64,000 nucleotides of DNA, taken from Micavibrio_C sp965231165. GTDB taxonomy: Bacteria; Pseudomonadota; Alphaproteobacteria; Micavibrionales; Micavibrionaceae. The stretch lies in the NCBI GenBank assembly GCA_965231165.1, contig OZ246421.1, positions 2,046,001 to 2,110,000 on the forward strand. The letters are read 5' to 3'. How positions within the stretch are numbered: the first letter of the stretch is position 1; each line of letters opens with the position of its first letter. The translations under genes were made by a program, and so were the position numbers. Below are positions 1 through 8,617 of the stretch, in pieces. The notes beneath the pieces were generated by a model. That model had not been told where the DNA came from, ran no database searches, and saw nothing but the letters and a program-made list of their open reading frames with translations.

Positions 1-2235
1 GGTAGTGATCTGCTTGGAGCCGAACAGGGTTTCCAGTGTTGCGCCAATCTGCCGGGTGGACACGCCCAGATCGGCGGCGCGGGTGGTGTCGATATCGATA
101 CGCATCTGCGGCTGGGTTTCCTTGTAATCGTAATCGACGTTCAGCAGATTGGGGTTGTTGCGTACTTCCTCGATCATCAAATCGCGCCATCTTACCAGAT
201 CGTCGTAATTGGTGCCGCCTAATACGAACTGCACAGGTGTGCTGGTGCCGCCGCCCGCGCCCAGACTGGGCGGCATGGTGGCAATCGCGTTGACACCGGG
301 GATGGCAGTAAAGGCTTTTGACATGTCGGCCACAATATCTTTGGCGTGGCGGCGATCACCCCAGTTTTCAAGGCGGGTGATGGCGGTGCCGCCATTGACG
401 GCATTGCTGGCACCAAAACCGGGGACAAGGGCGATGACGGATTGCGCTTCGCCTTTTTCCACCAGCGTCATCAGCTGTTTTTCAATCTCGCGCATGTTGC
501 GTTTGGAATATTCAAGGCTGGAGCCTTCGGGTGCGACCATGCGGGTATAGAAAACGCCGCGGTCTTCGCGCGGTGCGAATTCGGACGGGATGCTGGTCAT
601 GAAAAACCATCCTGCGCAGGACAGCAGCGCCATCACGATGAACAGTAATAACGGCTTTCTGATGCAGAACATGACAGCGTTCTTGTAAACCGGAATGCTG
701 CGGTCGATCAGGGCATTGACTGAACGCGGAATGATGTTCAGGCGCTGATCGTGCGGGCGCTGACGCAGCAGTTTAGAACACATGACGGGTGTCAGGCTCA
801 AGGCCGCCAGACAGGAAAACAAAACGGCAGCGGCCATTGCCCACGCAAATTCCGTAAACAGACGGCCAATATCACCCGGCATAAAGGTAATGGGCAGGAA
901 CACCATAACCAGCACCATGGTGGTGGCCATAACAGCAAAGCCAACCTGGCGCGCCCCAAGGAAAGCAGAGGCTAATGGCGGTTTTCCTTCTTCAATTCTT
1001 TTATAGACGTTTTCGAGCACAACGATGGCGTCATCCACCACTAGGCCGATAGCTAAAATCAAAGCGAGGATTGTGACGAGGTTGATTGAATAACCCAGCG
1101 CGTAGAGCACGATAAACGACCCAATCAGCGATACCGGAATGGTCACTGCCGGGATGAGGGTGGCGCGCCAGTCGCCCAAAAAAGCCCAGATCACGGCCAC
1201 GACCAGAAAAATGGTCAGGATAATGGTTAGATAAACTTCATGGATGGCAGCTTCAATAAACAGGGATAGATCGAAAATTACTTTGAGCGAAAGACTTTCC
1301 GGCAGACTGCTTTGTACGTCCTTGACCTTGGCCAGTACGTCGCGAGCGACGGCCAGCGTATTGGCGTTGGATTGTTTGGTGATGCCGATGCCGACATTGT
1401 TGCGGCCATTGGCGCGCATTTCCGAACGCTCGTTGAGGGCGCCGACTTCGATGTTGGCAATATCGGAAAGGCGGGTCAGGTATCCATCTTCGCCGCGCTT
1501 GACGACCAGATTGCGGAATTCTTCGGGTTTACTGTAGGCGCGTTCGACGCGCATCGAGAATTCACGGTCGAGTGATTCGATGCGCCCTGCGGGCAGTTCG
1601 ACATTTTCGCGCTCCAGCGCGCTTTCGATGTCCTGCACGGTGATATTGCGGGCGGCCATGGCGGTGCGGTCGAGCCAGACGCGCATGGCATAACGGCGCT
1701 CGCCGCCGATACGTACATCGGCCACACCGTTGATCACGGAAAAACGGTCGGTCAGGTAACGGTCAACGTAATCGGTCAGGTCGAGCGGGCCCATGACGTC
1801 GCTTTGCAGCGACAGCCACATGATCGGGCTGGCGTCGGCGTCCTGCTTGGTGATTTGCGGGGCATCGACCTGATCGGGCAGGCGGCTGACAATCCTGTTG
1901 ACGCGGTCGCGCACGTCATTGGCGGCGGCATCGATATCGCGGCTGATTTCAAATTCAATCGAGATGCTGGACCGACCGTCAGAGGATTGGGACGATATTG
2001 ATTTTATACCCTCAATGCCGCTAATGCTGTCCTCGATCACTTGTGTGACACGGGTTTCGACGATATTGGCTGATGCCCCGACATAATCCGTCCTGACCGA
2101 TACGACCGGTGCGTCAATATCGGGATATTCCCGCAATGGCAGGCGGTCGAAACTGATAATGCCAAAAATAATAATCAGCAGGCTTATAACTGTTGCCAGT
2201 ACCGGCCTTTTAACAGAGATGTCGGACAGGATCAT
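1..2235 (-). CDS. RND-family multidrug efflux permease, 3' end outside the window
   Basis: Inner-membrane proton-driven efflux pump of the AcrB/MdtB (HAE1-type) family, expected to work with the adaptor encoded just upstream and an outer-membrane channel. About 745 residues are visible. A first membrane helix (about residues 10-30) is followed by a large periplasmic region and a block of helices. The run GLVVDDAIVVLEN holds the paired aspartates D401 and D402 that carry protons in AcrB. The periplasmic loop after the helices begins near residue 560. The ATG overlaps the TGA of the adaptor gene (ATGA), so the two are probably translationally coupled. About 300 C-terminal residues of a normal 1030-1050 residue pump should lie left of the window. 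The family is secure; the substrate cannot be read from sequence. Confidence 0.95.
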   Translation of the reverse strand, partial: MILSDISVKRPVLATVISLLIIIFGIISFDRLPLREYPDIDAPVVSVRTDYVGASANIVETRVTQVIEDSISGIEGIKSISSQSSDGRSSISIEFEISRDIDAAANDVRDRVNRIVSRLPDQVDAPQITKQDADASPIMWLSLQSDVMGPLDLTDYVDRYLTDRFSVINGVADVRIGGERRYAMRVWLDRTAMAARNITVQDIESALERENVELPAGRIESLDREFSMRVERAYSKPEEFRNLVVKRGEDGYLTRLSDIANIEVGALNERSEMRANGRNNVGIGITKQSNANTLAVARDVLAKVKDVQSSLPESLSLKVIFDLSLFIEAAIHEVYLTIILTIFLVVAVIWAFLGDWRATLIPAVTIPVSLIGSFIVLYALGYSINLVTILALILAIGLVVDDAIVVLENVYKRIEEGKPPLASAFLGARQVGFAVMATTMVLVMVFLPITFMPGDIGRLFTEFAWAMAAAVLFSCLAALSLTPVMCSKLLRQRPHDQRLNIIPRSVNALIDRSIPVYKNAVMFCIRKPLLLFIVMALLSCAGWFFMTSIPSEFAPREDRGVFYTRMVAPEGSSLEYSKRNMREIEKQLMTLVEKGEAQSVIALVPGFGASNAVNGGTAITRLENWGDRRHAKDIVADMSKAFTAIPGVNAIATMPPSLGAGGGTSTPVQFVLGGTNYDDLVRWRDLMIEEVRNNPNLLNVDYDYKETQPQMRIDIDTTRAADLGVSTRQIGATLETLFGSKQITT

Positions 2236-3314
2236 TTGAGGGCTTCCTGCTTGCGTGGCACGGCCATGCCGGCGGCGGCTTCGATCATGTCGTCAATCGT
2301 GACCGTCTTTAAAATTTGAACAGGGCTGCCCGGGCGTACTTTCAGCAAACCTTCGGCGACGATTTTATCGCCCTCTTTCAAGCCCTTTATGATTTCGACA
2401 TAACCGGCTTCGCGGCTGCCGATGGTTACGGGGGTCAGTGCGGTTTTTCCGTCTTCGCCGATTACATAGACATTCTGGTCATTGCCCTGCTGGATGATGG
2501 CGGCCTCAGGTACGCTTAGGCTGGTGCGTTCATTTCTGACGACATTGACGGTCATCAGCAGGCCGGGCATCAGTGTGCTGTCGGCATTGGGAATTTCGGC
2601 CTTTAATGATACGGCGCGGGTTTCCGGGTTGATGCGCGGCTCGATAACGGTGATCATTCCTATGAATTGCTTGTCAGGCCAGGCGCTGGTACGGGCCTCG
2701 ATCTCAAGACCGGGCTTTAGGACGGAGAGAAAACTTTCCGGCAGGGTGAATTCAAGCTTGATCGGGTCAATATCGTGGATGGTGGTGACAATCGTGCCTG
2801 GTGTGACCAGATCCCCGAGGCTGACATTCCTGAAACCGGCCAGCCCGTCAAACGGGGCGACGATCTGGCGGTCACGTATGCGCGCTTCGGCAATTTGCAG
2901 GGCGGCGGCGCTGGTGTCGCGCTGGGCGACGCTGGCGGCGCTGCTTTTGGCCAGGGCGGTGTAACGGTCGAAAGCGCGCTTTGCATCATCCAGTTCGGCG
3001 CGCTCTTCCGCGTCGTTCAACTGGATCAGCACGGTGTCCTTGGTAACGGGACCGCCTTCTTCAAAATTGATGGCGACCACGGTGTCTGCGGCGGTGGCGG
3101 TCAGGGTGGCTGATTCGTTGGCCATGGCGGTGCCGATGGCTTCGATCCGGTCGGTGAAAACGCGGGGGGTGACAATATAGGCGATCACGGACGGCGTGCC
3201 GCTGCGCTTGCCGTCATCTGCTTTTTGCTGATTGTCCCAGTATTTGTAACCTGTGGCGCCTGCCAGTGTCAGAGCCAGAAGAATCAGTCCCAGCAGGGCT
3301 ATGCGGCGTTTCAT
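2232..3314 (-). CDS. RND efflux periplasmic adaptor (membrane fusion protein)
   Basis: AcrA/MexA-type adaptor of 360 residues that would link the RND pump to an outer-membrane channel. An N-terminal hydrophobic segment (about residues 7-25, LLGLILLALTLAGATG) anchors or exports it. No lipobox cysteine is seen, so it is not an obvious lipoprotein. The split lipoyl-like halves (around TAADTVVAINFEEGGPV and APFDGLAGFRNVSLGD) flank a short helical hairpin, followed by the beta-barrel and membrane-proximal domains. The helical hairpin is short, as in adaptors of HAE1 pumps. It is the first gene of a two-gene minus-strand operon. Its start is preceded by GGAGA about 5 bases upstream, and a possible extended -10 (TG-T-GATAAT, minus strand) lies near 3337-3345. 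Confidence 0.93.
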   Translation of the reverse strand: MKRRIALLGLILLALTLAGATGYKYWDNQQKADDGKRSGTPSVIAYIVTPRVFTDRIEAIGTAMANESATLTATAADTVVAINFEEGGPVTKDTVLIQLNDAEERAELDDAKRAFDRYTALAKSSAASVAQRDTSAAALQIAEARIRDRQIVAPFDGLAGFRNVSLGDLVTPGTIVTTIHDIDPIKLEFTLPESFLSVLKPGLEIEARTSAWPDKQFIGMITVIEPRINPETRAVSLKAEIPNADSTLMPGLLMTVNVVRNERTSLSVPEAAIIQQGNDQNVYVIGEDGKTALTPVTIGSREAGYVEIIKGLKEGDKIVAEGLLKVRPGSPVQILKTVTIDDMIEAAAGMAVPRKQEALK

Positions 3315-3675
3315 GGAATCTCCGGGGAAAAATCAAATTATCACAGATACATAGTATGGCATCCCGTCAGGGCAAACCGAAATGCCTCATTTCATTGATA
3401 CGGATCAGTACGGGATATCCGTCGTTGGTATATTACCTTTAACTTGTTGTTTATCTTCATAAAGATGAAGATTTTGTAAGCCCCGAAAGCCCTGCAAATC
3501 CGGGAAAAATGAAATAGTTCCGGATAAACATTCATAAATTTACATAAATTTTTAAGATAATCGTGTCATCCTTAAGGTTGGGGACTTTACATACTGTAAA
3601 AAACTTAAGGGCGGGAAATTCGTCGAAGAATGTACGGACGGATTTCCATACTTGCGTGGGGGAAATACTAAATTC
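3315..3675. other. 361-base intergenic region between the efflux operon and the RTX gene
   Basis: Holds the divergent start regions of the efflux operon (minus) and the RTX gene (plus). The right half is AT-rich. Visible elements are a perfect inverted repeat at 3453-3472, a tandem direct repeat of CATAAATTTA and CATAAATTTT at 3533-3552, and the pair CCTTAAG (3570-3577 region) and CTTAAGG (3603-3610 region), which could form a stem in the leader. A purine-rich ribosome binding site GGGGGA lies just before the chosen ATG at 3676. No small gene is supported here. Confidence 0.5.
3453..3472. promoter_or_regulatory. Perfect 8-bp inverted repeat upstream of the RTX gene
   Basis: ATCTTCAT, a 4-base spacer (AAAG), then ATGAAGAT. 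It lies about 200 bases before the RTX start codon and overlaps the end of a near match (TTAA-N7-TTTA, 3439-3453) to the CtrA site TTAA-N7-TTAA. It could be an operator or the stem of a weak terminator (TTTG follows). Its function is inferred only from symmetry and place. Confidence 0.35.
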
Positions 3676-5760
3676 ATGGCGGATGTCAACGGCACCAATG
3701 GCAATGATTTTCTTTCCTTCTCCGGGAATCTCACAACCATCAATACTACGCTGACCAATCCCTATACAGGGCAGACGGTTTCCGTCAACGACACCTATAA
3801 TCTGACCGATCTTACCTATGACGGCCAAGGCGGGACTGACTTCCTGCTGATGACCAATCAGGGCGATGCCCTCTTTGCCACCAATTCACTCGGGCAGGCC
3901 ACTCTTAACAGCATTGAAACATTGTTTGCCGGTGACGGCGGTGACTTGATTGTTACCGCTGACAGTACAGTGGTTTATGGCGACATGACCATCGATGGCG
4001 GTGCTTCCAATGATATTATCTGGTCGAATGCCGGGAACGACACCATTAATGCCCGTGACGGCAACGATATCGCTGATGGCGGCAATGGTGATGACCGCGT
4101 GAACGGCATGGATGGCAATGACTGGGTGTCTGGCGGCTATGGTGCCGATATCGTTGATGGCGGTGCGGGCGACGATACAATGCAGTATGTTGCCGATTCC
4201 GTATGGACTGCCGGATATTTTACACTGAATACCGATACGGGCGATCTGGCCTCTCTTGACGGGCTTAACCAGAGTTTTGACCATTTTAAAGGTGATGTCG
4301 GTACCGATACCATCGTGATGACTGACGGTAATGATGCGCTGGTGGCAGATGATTCTGTCAGCGATGCGCACAGCGCGGCCACCGGTTCGCGGCTTGCCGG
4401 TATTGAGGTGATAGATGCCGGTGATGGCAATGACATTATAAACCTGACCAGCTTGAGTTATACGTTCGGCGATGTGACCGCTTATGGCGGCGCCGGTAAT
4501 GATATTATCTGGAGTTCTGCCGGGAATGACTGGCTTGAGGGTGGCGTGGGCAATGACTGGCTGTATGGCGGCGATGGCGACGATGTCCTGACCGGCGGCC
4601 CCGATGGCAGCGTACCGGGTACGCTGCAGTATTCCCAGTTACAGCATACATTCTATAGTGCCCTTTTGTTTCCGGTTCTGAATGAAGGCCAGCAGTTATC
4701 TCCGGCGGCTGAGCCTAATCTGGGTATTCAGCCCGATGATCTGAGTGTCAGTTTTGAAACGACAGTGACCATGACTTTTGTCGGTACGGATGCCGGATAC
4801 CGCAATTCACTTGGATTTTACCGCGTCAATTCAGCGGGTGAAATTATCGATGTGCATATGGCGTTTGTCGATGCACGTGCCACGGCACCCGGTTCATCCT
4901 ATACGCTTGAGCTTGACGGCCAGACGGGCAGCGATTTCGGGCTGTTTATTATCTCCGACGGTTACAATGCCAATAACGGCTATGCGAGCGTCAACTTTAA
5001 CACCGGCGATCTTTATTTTATCTATCATAACGGACTGGGTGATGAACGTCTTGCCACGATCAATGACAGTGCTGCCGACGTCAGCCTTGTCTGGAGTGAT
5101 GGTGTGGGCGAAGTGACCTTGCAGGGTACGGATTATCACACGACCACCCGCAACGGCAGCAACCTTCTTAATGCAGATAATGCCCAGCACGTGGTTTCCG
5201 GCGTTCTTGATGCCAACAATCCGGACACGTTGCGGGTGGGCTTCGAAGATTTGGCCAATCTGGGCGATGCCGATTATAACGACGTGACGATGGATATCAC
5301 GATTGAAGACCGTACTATCGCCGTGCCGTTGATTGACGATAACGATTATCTGGTGGGTGGCGCCGGGAACGATACGATTTATGGCGGTGTCGGTAATGAT
5401 ATCCTTGCCGGGGGCACGGGTGCCGATCATCTTTACGGCGAAGAGGGTGAAGATGTCTTCGTTATCGATTCCCTCGATGGTTTTGTCGATACGATTCATG
5501 ATTTTTCCATGGGTATGGAAGACGACTCGATCAATATTTATGACGTCCTGCAGGGTTATGACCCGCTGTCAGACGTCATTGAAGATTTCGTTCGCCTGAC
5601 GGCAAGCGGCGGTGACACGTTGCTTGAAGTCAATGCGACCGGTGATGCCAACAGCGCTTTCGTGTCAGCTGCCCTGATAGTGGGTGGTGTCGGCGGCGCT
5701 TCGGTGGCTGATCTGGTGGCCGGGGGTCACCTCGTGGCGGACCAGAGTGCACTGGTTTAA
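3676..5760 (+). CDS. Secreted RTX calcium-binding protein with a DUF4114-like domain
   Basis: A 694-residue protein without an N-terminal signal peptide, predicted to leave the cell by type I secretion. Three clusters of glycine/aspartate RTX nonapeptides (GGxGxDxUx) are seen near residues 105-168, 268-312 and 553-597. Between the last two lies a DUF4114-like domain, with the characteristic FEDLxNLGDADYNDV stretch at about residue 522. The final 95 residues resemble the VCA0849-type type I secretion target (DTIHDF, LQGYDP, then a hydrophobic beta end). The ATG at 3676 is preferred over the TTG at 3652 because GGGGGA lies 12-17 bases before it. The type I exporter 20 kb to the right is a plausible secretion route. 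A structural or adhesive role is inferred; no enzyme motif was found. Confidence 0.88.
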   Translation: MADVNGTNGNDFLSFSGNLTTINTTLTNPYTGQTVSVNDTYNLTDLTYDGQGGTDFLLMTNQGDALFATNSLGQATLNSIETLFAGDGGDLIVTADSTVVYGDMTIDGGASNDIIWSNAGNDTINARDGNDIADGGNGDDRVNGMDGNDWVSGGYGADIVDGGAGDDTMQYVADSVWTAGYFTLNTDTGDLASLDGLNQSFDHFKGDVGTDTIVMTDGNDALVADDSVSDAHSAATGSRLAGIEVIDAGDGNDIINLTSLSYTFGDVTAYGGAGNDIIWSSAGNDWLEGGVGNDWLYGGDGDDVLTGGPDGSVPGTLQYSQLQHTFYSALLFPVLNEGQQLSPAAEPNLGIQPDDLSVSFETTVTMTFVGTDAGYRNSLGFYRVNSAGEIIDVHMAFVDARATAPGSSYTLELDGQTGSDFGLFIISDGYNANNGYASVNFNTGDLYFIYHNGLGDERLATINDSAADVSLVWSDGVGEVTLQGTDYHTTTRNGSNLLNADNAQHVVSGVLDANNPDTLRVGFEDLANLGDADYNDVTMDITIEDRTIAVPLIDDNDYLVGGAGNDTIYGGVGNDILAGGTGADHLYGEEGEDVFVIDSLDGFVDTIHDFSMGMEDDSINIYDVLQGYDPLSDVIEDFVRLTASGGDTLLEVNATGDANSAFVSAALIVGGVGGASVADLVAGGHLVADQSALV

Positions 5761-5836
5761 GGGGCCCGGATATACAAGGGGGACAAATGTAAGTTGTGGG
5801 CCGGAAGTTACTGTTCTGCGACTGATGAACAGTTCG

Positions 5837-5884
5837 AGAATCGCGGGGCCAAACCCACCCACCCGGCTCCGCGATTCTTTTCTT
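5837..5884 (+). terminator. Rho-independent terminator of the RTX gene
   Basis: A 14-base stem, AGAATCGCGGGGCC (5837-5850) with GGCTCCGCGATTCT (5865-5878), has one G-U pair and a 14-base loop. It is followed by TTTCTTT. It lies about 75 bases after the stop codon. Confidence 0.85.
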
Positions 5885-5937
5885 TGAGGGACATGAATTG
5901 CATGGCGCCTGCCGCCAAATTTGTGTAAAAAATATTC

Positions 5938-6951
5938 ATGTCTGATGCCGATCCCTTCTCAGCTTTGTTTCACGTTATTGCCGACAGCCTCAATGCGCCG
6001 GGGCGTGTGCTTTTTGTCGGTGCGACGCCCGTACCGGGATTGTCGGCGCTGGGGCGTCATGCGCTGCTGGTGCAGCCGTTGCAGCCGGATGAGACGGTGT
6101 TAAAGGCGCAGGGCTGGCAGGTTGCCTCCGAAATTCCCGTGCAGGATGAATTCGATCATGTGATTGTGATGGCTTCCAAGAACCATGATGAAACTCGTTA
6201 TGCCATGGCGCTGGGTTGGCGGCGTCTTAAGACGGGCGGTTTGCTGACAACTGCCGGTGCGAATGATGCGGGCGGTAAACGGCTCGAAAAAGATTTTGTT
6301 ACTCTTGATATGGTTCCTGCGGCGGATTCCAAACATAAAAGTCGCGTCGTGCAGGCCCGTAAAGAGAGCGCGGAGGAACCATCCACCGTACAGGCCTGGA
6401 TTACGCAAGGTGACTGGCAGCCTGTTTTAGGCGGACGCTTTATTTCACGACCGGGATTGTTCAGCTGGGACCGCGCCGATCAGGGATCGGTGCTGCTGGC
6501 CGAGTTGATCCCTCCTGAACTTTCCGGGTGTGGTGCCGATTTTGGCTGCGGTTATGGTTATCTTTCGGCGCATGCCCTGTCATCTTGCGCGGGCGTGAGC
6601 CATATCACGGCGCTTGATGCCGATGCCCGTGCGGTTGAGGCTTGCCGCCGGAATACAAAATTTGCGGCAGGCCGCATTGATTGTGTGTGGCACGATCTGC
6701 GGCAGGTGCCTGCCTTAAGCAATCTTGATTTTATCATTATGAATCCGCCTTTTCATGAAGGCGTGAAAACCCTGAACCAGCTGGGTATTTCCTTTATTCG
6801 CAATGCGGCGGCTTGTTTGAAGCCGGGTGGGCGCCTGTTCATGGTGGCCAATAATCATCTGCCCTATGAGGATGTGTTGAAATCATCTTTCAGCGACGTA
6901 CATCTTTTGGATAAGGGGCAGGGATTTAAAATTATCAGAGCGACCAAATGA
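5938..6951 (+). CDS. RsmC/RlmG-like 16S/23S rRNA guanine-N2 methyltransferase family protein
   Basis: SAM-dependent methyltransferase of 337 residues with the two-lobed architecture of RsmC/RlmG: a degenerate N-terminal methyltransferase-like half and a catalytic C-terminal half. The SAM motif ADFGCGYGYLS is near residue 200, an acidic residue follows the next strand (ALDADARAVE), and the NPPFHEG motif near residues 268-274 is the N-methyl catalytic loop. The end (CLKPGGRLFMVANNHLPYE) is typical of RsmC. The likely product is m2G in the small-subunit rRNA, but RlmG-like specificity cannot be excluded. The ribosome binding site is weak. The stop overlaps the next gene's ATG (ATGA), so the two are probably co-translated. 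Confidence 0.85.
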   Translation: MSDADPFSALFHVIADSLNAPGRVLFVGATPVPGLSALGRHALLVQPLQPDETVLKAQGWQVASEIPVQDEFDHVIVMASKNHDETRYAMALGWRRLKTGGLLTTAGANDAGGKRLEKDFVTLDMVPAADSKHKSRVVQARKESAEEPSTVQAWITQGDWQPVLGGRFISRPGLFSWDRADQGSVLLAELIPPELSGCGADFGCGYGYLSAHALSSCAGVSHITALDADARAVEACRRNTKFAAGRIDCVWHDLRQVPALSNLDFIIMNPPFHEGVKTLNQLGISFIRNAAACLKPGGRLFMVANNHLPYEDVLKSSFSDVHLLDKGQGFKIIRATK

Positions 6952-7640
6952 TCAAGCCGCATGTGCAAAAAGCGTTTTTAGACCTCAAGGGCATTCTTTG
7001 GGACCTTGATAATACGCTTTATCCTTTCAACAGCCATTTCACGACGCATTTCAATCATATGATGGCGCGGGCGGCGATTGATCTGGGCGTTCCGGTTTCA
7101 GCGGATGAGGCTTTTCTGCTCGCTGAAAAATCAATGATTGATCATGGTTTCAGCGGCAAGGTTTTTATTGAACGCTATGGCCTCAAGCATCCCGCCCTGC
7201 ATATGCTTGTGCATGAATATGTCGATGTGAATATGATTGAACGGACGGCGGGTCTTGCTGAAGCTTTCCCGCATACGCCACTTGAACATGCTGTGGTGAC
7301 GCACGGCGCGCATGTTTGGGCGCGCAAGGCGGTCGAGCGTCTGGGTCTGTCAGTATGGTTTCCGCATGAACGGCTGCATGCGCTGGAGAATTTCGATTTT
7401 CAGTATAAGTCCGGAAGCCGTGTGCCGTTTGAAAAAGGGTTGGATAGTCTGGGGCATGAATCAGCTTCTGTACTGATGGTGGAAGACACTATTCATAACC
7501 TGAAAGTACCGCACCAGATGGGCATGACGACCATTCTGATCACGCAGGGGCGCACAGTGAGCGATCTTCCCGGCTATGTGGATTTTGTCTGCCGCGATGC
7601 CGTTGAATTGCTGGCGCATGTAAAGCATACACGCGATTAA
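6948..7640 (+). CDS. HAD-family pyrimidine 5'-nucleotidase-like hydrolase
   Basis: A 230-residue HAD subfamily IA hydrolase of the SDT1/pyrimidine 5'-nucleotidase type. The nucleophile motif DLDNT (D19, D21) is followed by LYP, which is diagnostic of this subgroup. Later come the lysine region (FEKGLD) and the acidic motif VEDTIHNL. It probably dephosphorylates nucleotides such as UMP or CMP; the actual substrate is not determined by sequence. It overlaps the upstream methyltransferase gene by 4 bases and converges on the ClpA-like gene 2 bases away with no visible terminator between them. Confidence 0.85.
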   Translation: MIKPHVQKAFLDLKGILWDLDNTLYPFNSHFTTHFNHMMARAAIDLGVPVSADEAFLLAEKSMIDHGFSGKVFIERYGLKHPALHMLVHEYVDVNMIERTAGLAEAFPHTPLEHAVVTHGAHVWARKAVERLGLSVWFPHERLHALENFDFQYKSGSRVPFEKGLDSLGHESASVLMVEDTIHNLKVPHQMGMTTILITQGRTVSDLPGYVDFVCRDAVELLAHVKHTRD

Positions 7641-7642
7641 AA

Positions 7643-8536
7643 CTACAAAGCATCCTTGTGGATATTGACTTCGTTACTGACCATGAAGTTGATGGAATCC
7701 GTGCTCAGTTCACCGCCGCGGCCATACTTCATGACGTGGTAAGCCATGGCGCCATCCATCACGATGATCGATTTATCAGGCTGGTTACGGCGGCGCATGT
7801 GTTCTTCGGTCAGGGCAACGATGCGGTCAACGGCGGCTTCGCTCACGGTAATGCCGTGGTGTTTCTCGTAACCGCTTTTCAGGTTATTGACGATGACGAC
7901 CGTTTCCTTGGCGTCCGGCACTTTCAGGAACACTTTCTGGAAGCGGCGGTCCATGGCGGGATCAATGGCGACGAACATACGGAATTCATCCAGTGTCGTC
8001 GCGCCGATGACGTACAGATCACCCACGGTCAGATAAGGTTTCAAAACTTCGGAAAGGCCGCGATAGGCGCTGCCCGACACGGTGGGCATGATGGCATGCA
8101 TCTCGTCGATGAACATGATGTAGCGCGGGTATTCGCCGCTTTCGGCGAAGCGGTAGCGTTCGGCCAGTCCCTTACAGAGCGGGATGAAGCGGCCCTGGAA
8201 TTCGGCGGGGCCGGATGTTCCTGCCGCCATGCTGGCGAGATCGAGATCGAGTACGCGCGTGTTTTTCAAAATGTCCGGTACATTACCGGCGATAACCTGT
8301 TGTGCAAGACCGGCGACCAAAGCGGTTTTACCGACACCGGCAGGTGCCAGCAGGCCGACGTTCTTACGACCCTTTTGCATCAGGATCAGGATCATCTGTT
8401 CGATTTCCTTGTCGCGGCCCGTGATCGGGTCGAAACGTCCCTCGCGCGCGTGTTGCGTCACGTCGCGGCAATACTTGAAGATCAGCTCTTCAAGCTCTTC
8501 ATCGGAAATCAGGAAACGTCTTTCTTTTTCGGCCAT
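7643..8536 (-). CDS. Stand-alone ClpA/ClpB D1-like AAA+ ATPase
   Basis: A 297-residue protein matching only the first AAA+ module of ClpA/ClpB. Present are the segment REGRFDPITGRDKEI before the P-loop, a Walker A region at residues 64-71 (APAGVGKT), Walker B FIDE (D144, E145), sensor 1 near GATT (178-181), and a DRRF arginine finger (R197, R198). The C-terminal lid subdomain follows. The first Walker A glycine is alanine; the GKT is intact. Missing are the Clp N-domain, the coiled-coil M-domain, the second AAA module and any ClpP-binding loop. So it is not a chaperone or protease subunit of the usual type. The reading frame is clean, so a small dedicated ATPase is likelier than a decayed clpA. 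Its partner is unknown. Confidence 0.82.
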   Translation of the reverse strand: MAEKERRFLISDEELEELIFKYCRDVTQHAREGRFDPITGRDKEIEQMILILMQKGRKNVGLLAPAGVGKTALVAGLAQQVIAGNVPDILKNTRVLDLDLASMAAGTSGPAEFQGRFIPLCKGLAERYRFAESGEYPRYIMFIDEMHAIMPTVSGSAYRGLSEVLKPYLTVGDLYVIGATTLDEFRMFVAIDPAMDRRFQKVFLKVPDAKETVVIVNNLKSGYEKHHGITVSEAAVDRIVALTEEHMRRRNQPDKSIIVMDGAMAYHVMKYGRGGELSTDSINFMVSNEVNIHKDAL

Positions 8537-8617
8537 GGCAGGAATCTTTTTGAATATGAAAAAGGCAGGAGAGAAAACACTTCCTCTATCTTAAAACACA
8601 GCCATCTAAAGAAGAAG

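Noticed and set aside
3371..3385. GGGCAAACC resembling the core of a GEMM (c-di-GMP) riboswitch
   Set aside because: No GNRA tetraloop or GGGACGCAAAGCC partner segment follows, and it lies far from and partly opposite to the genes.
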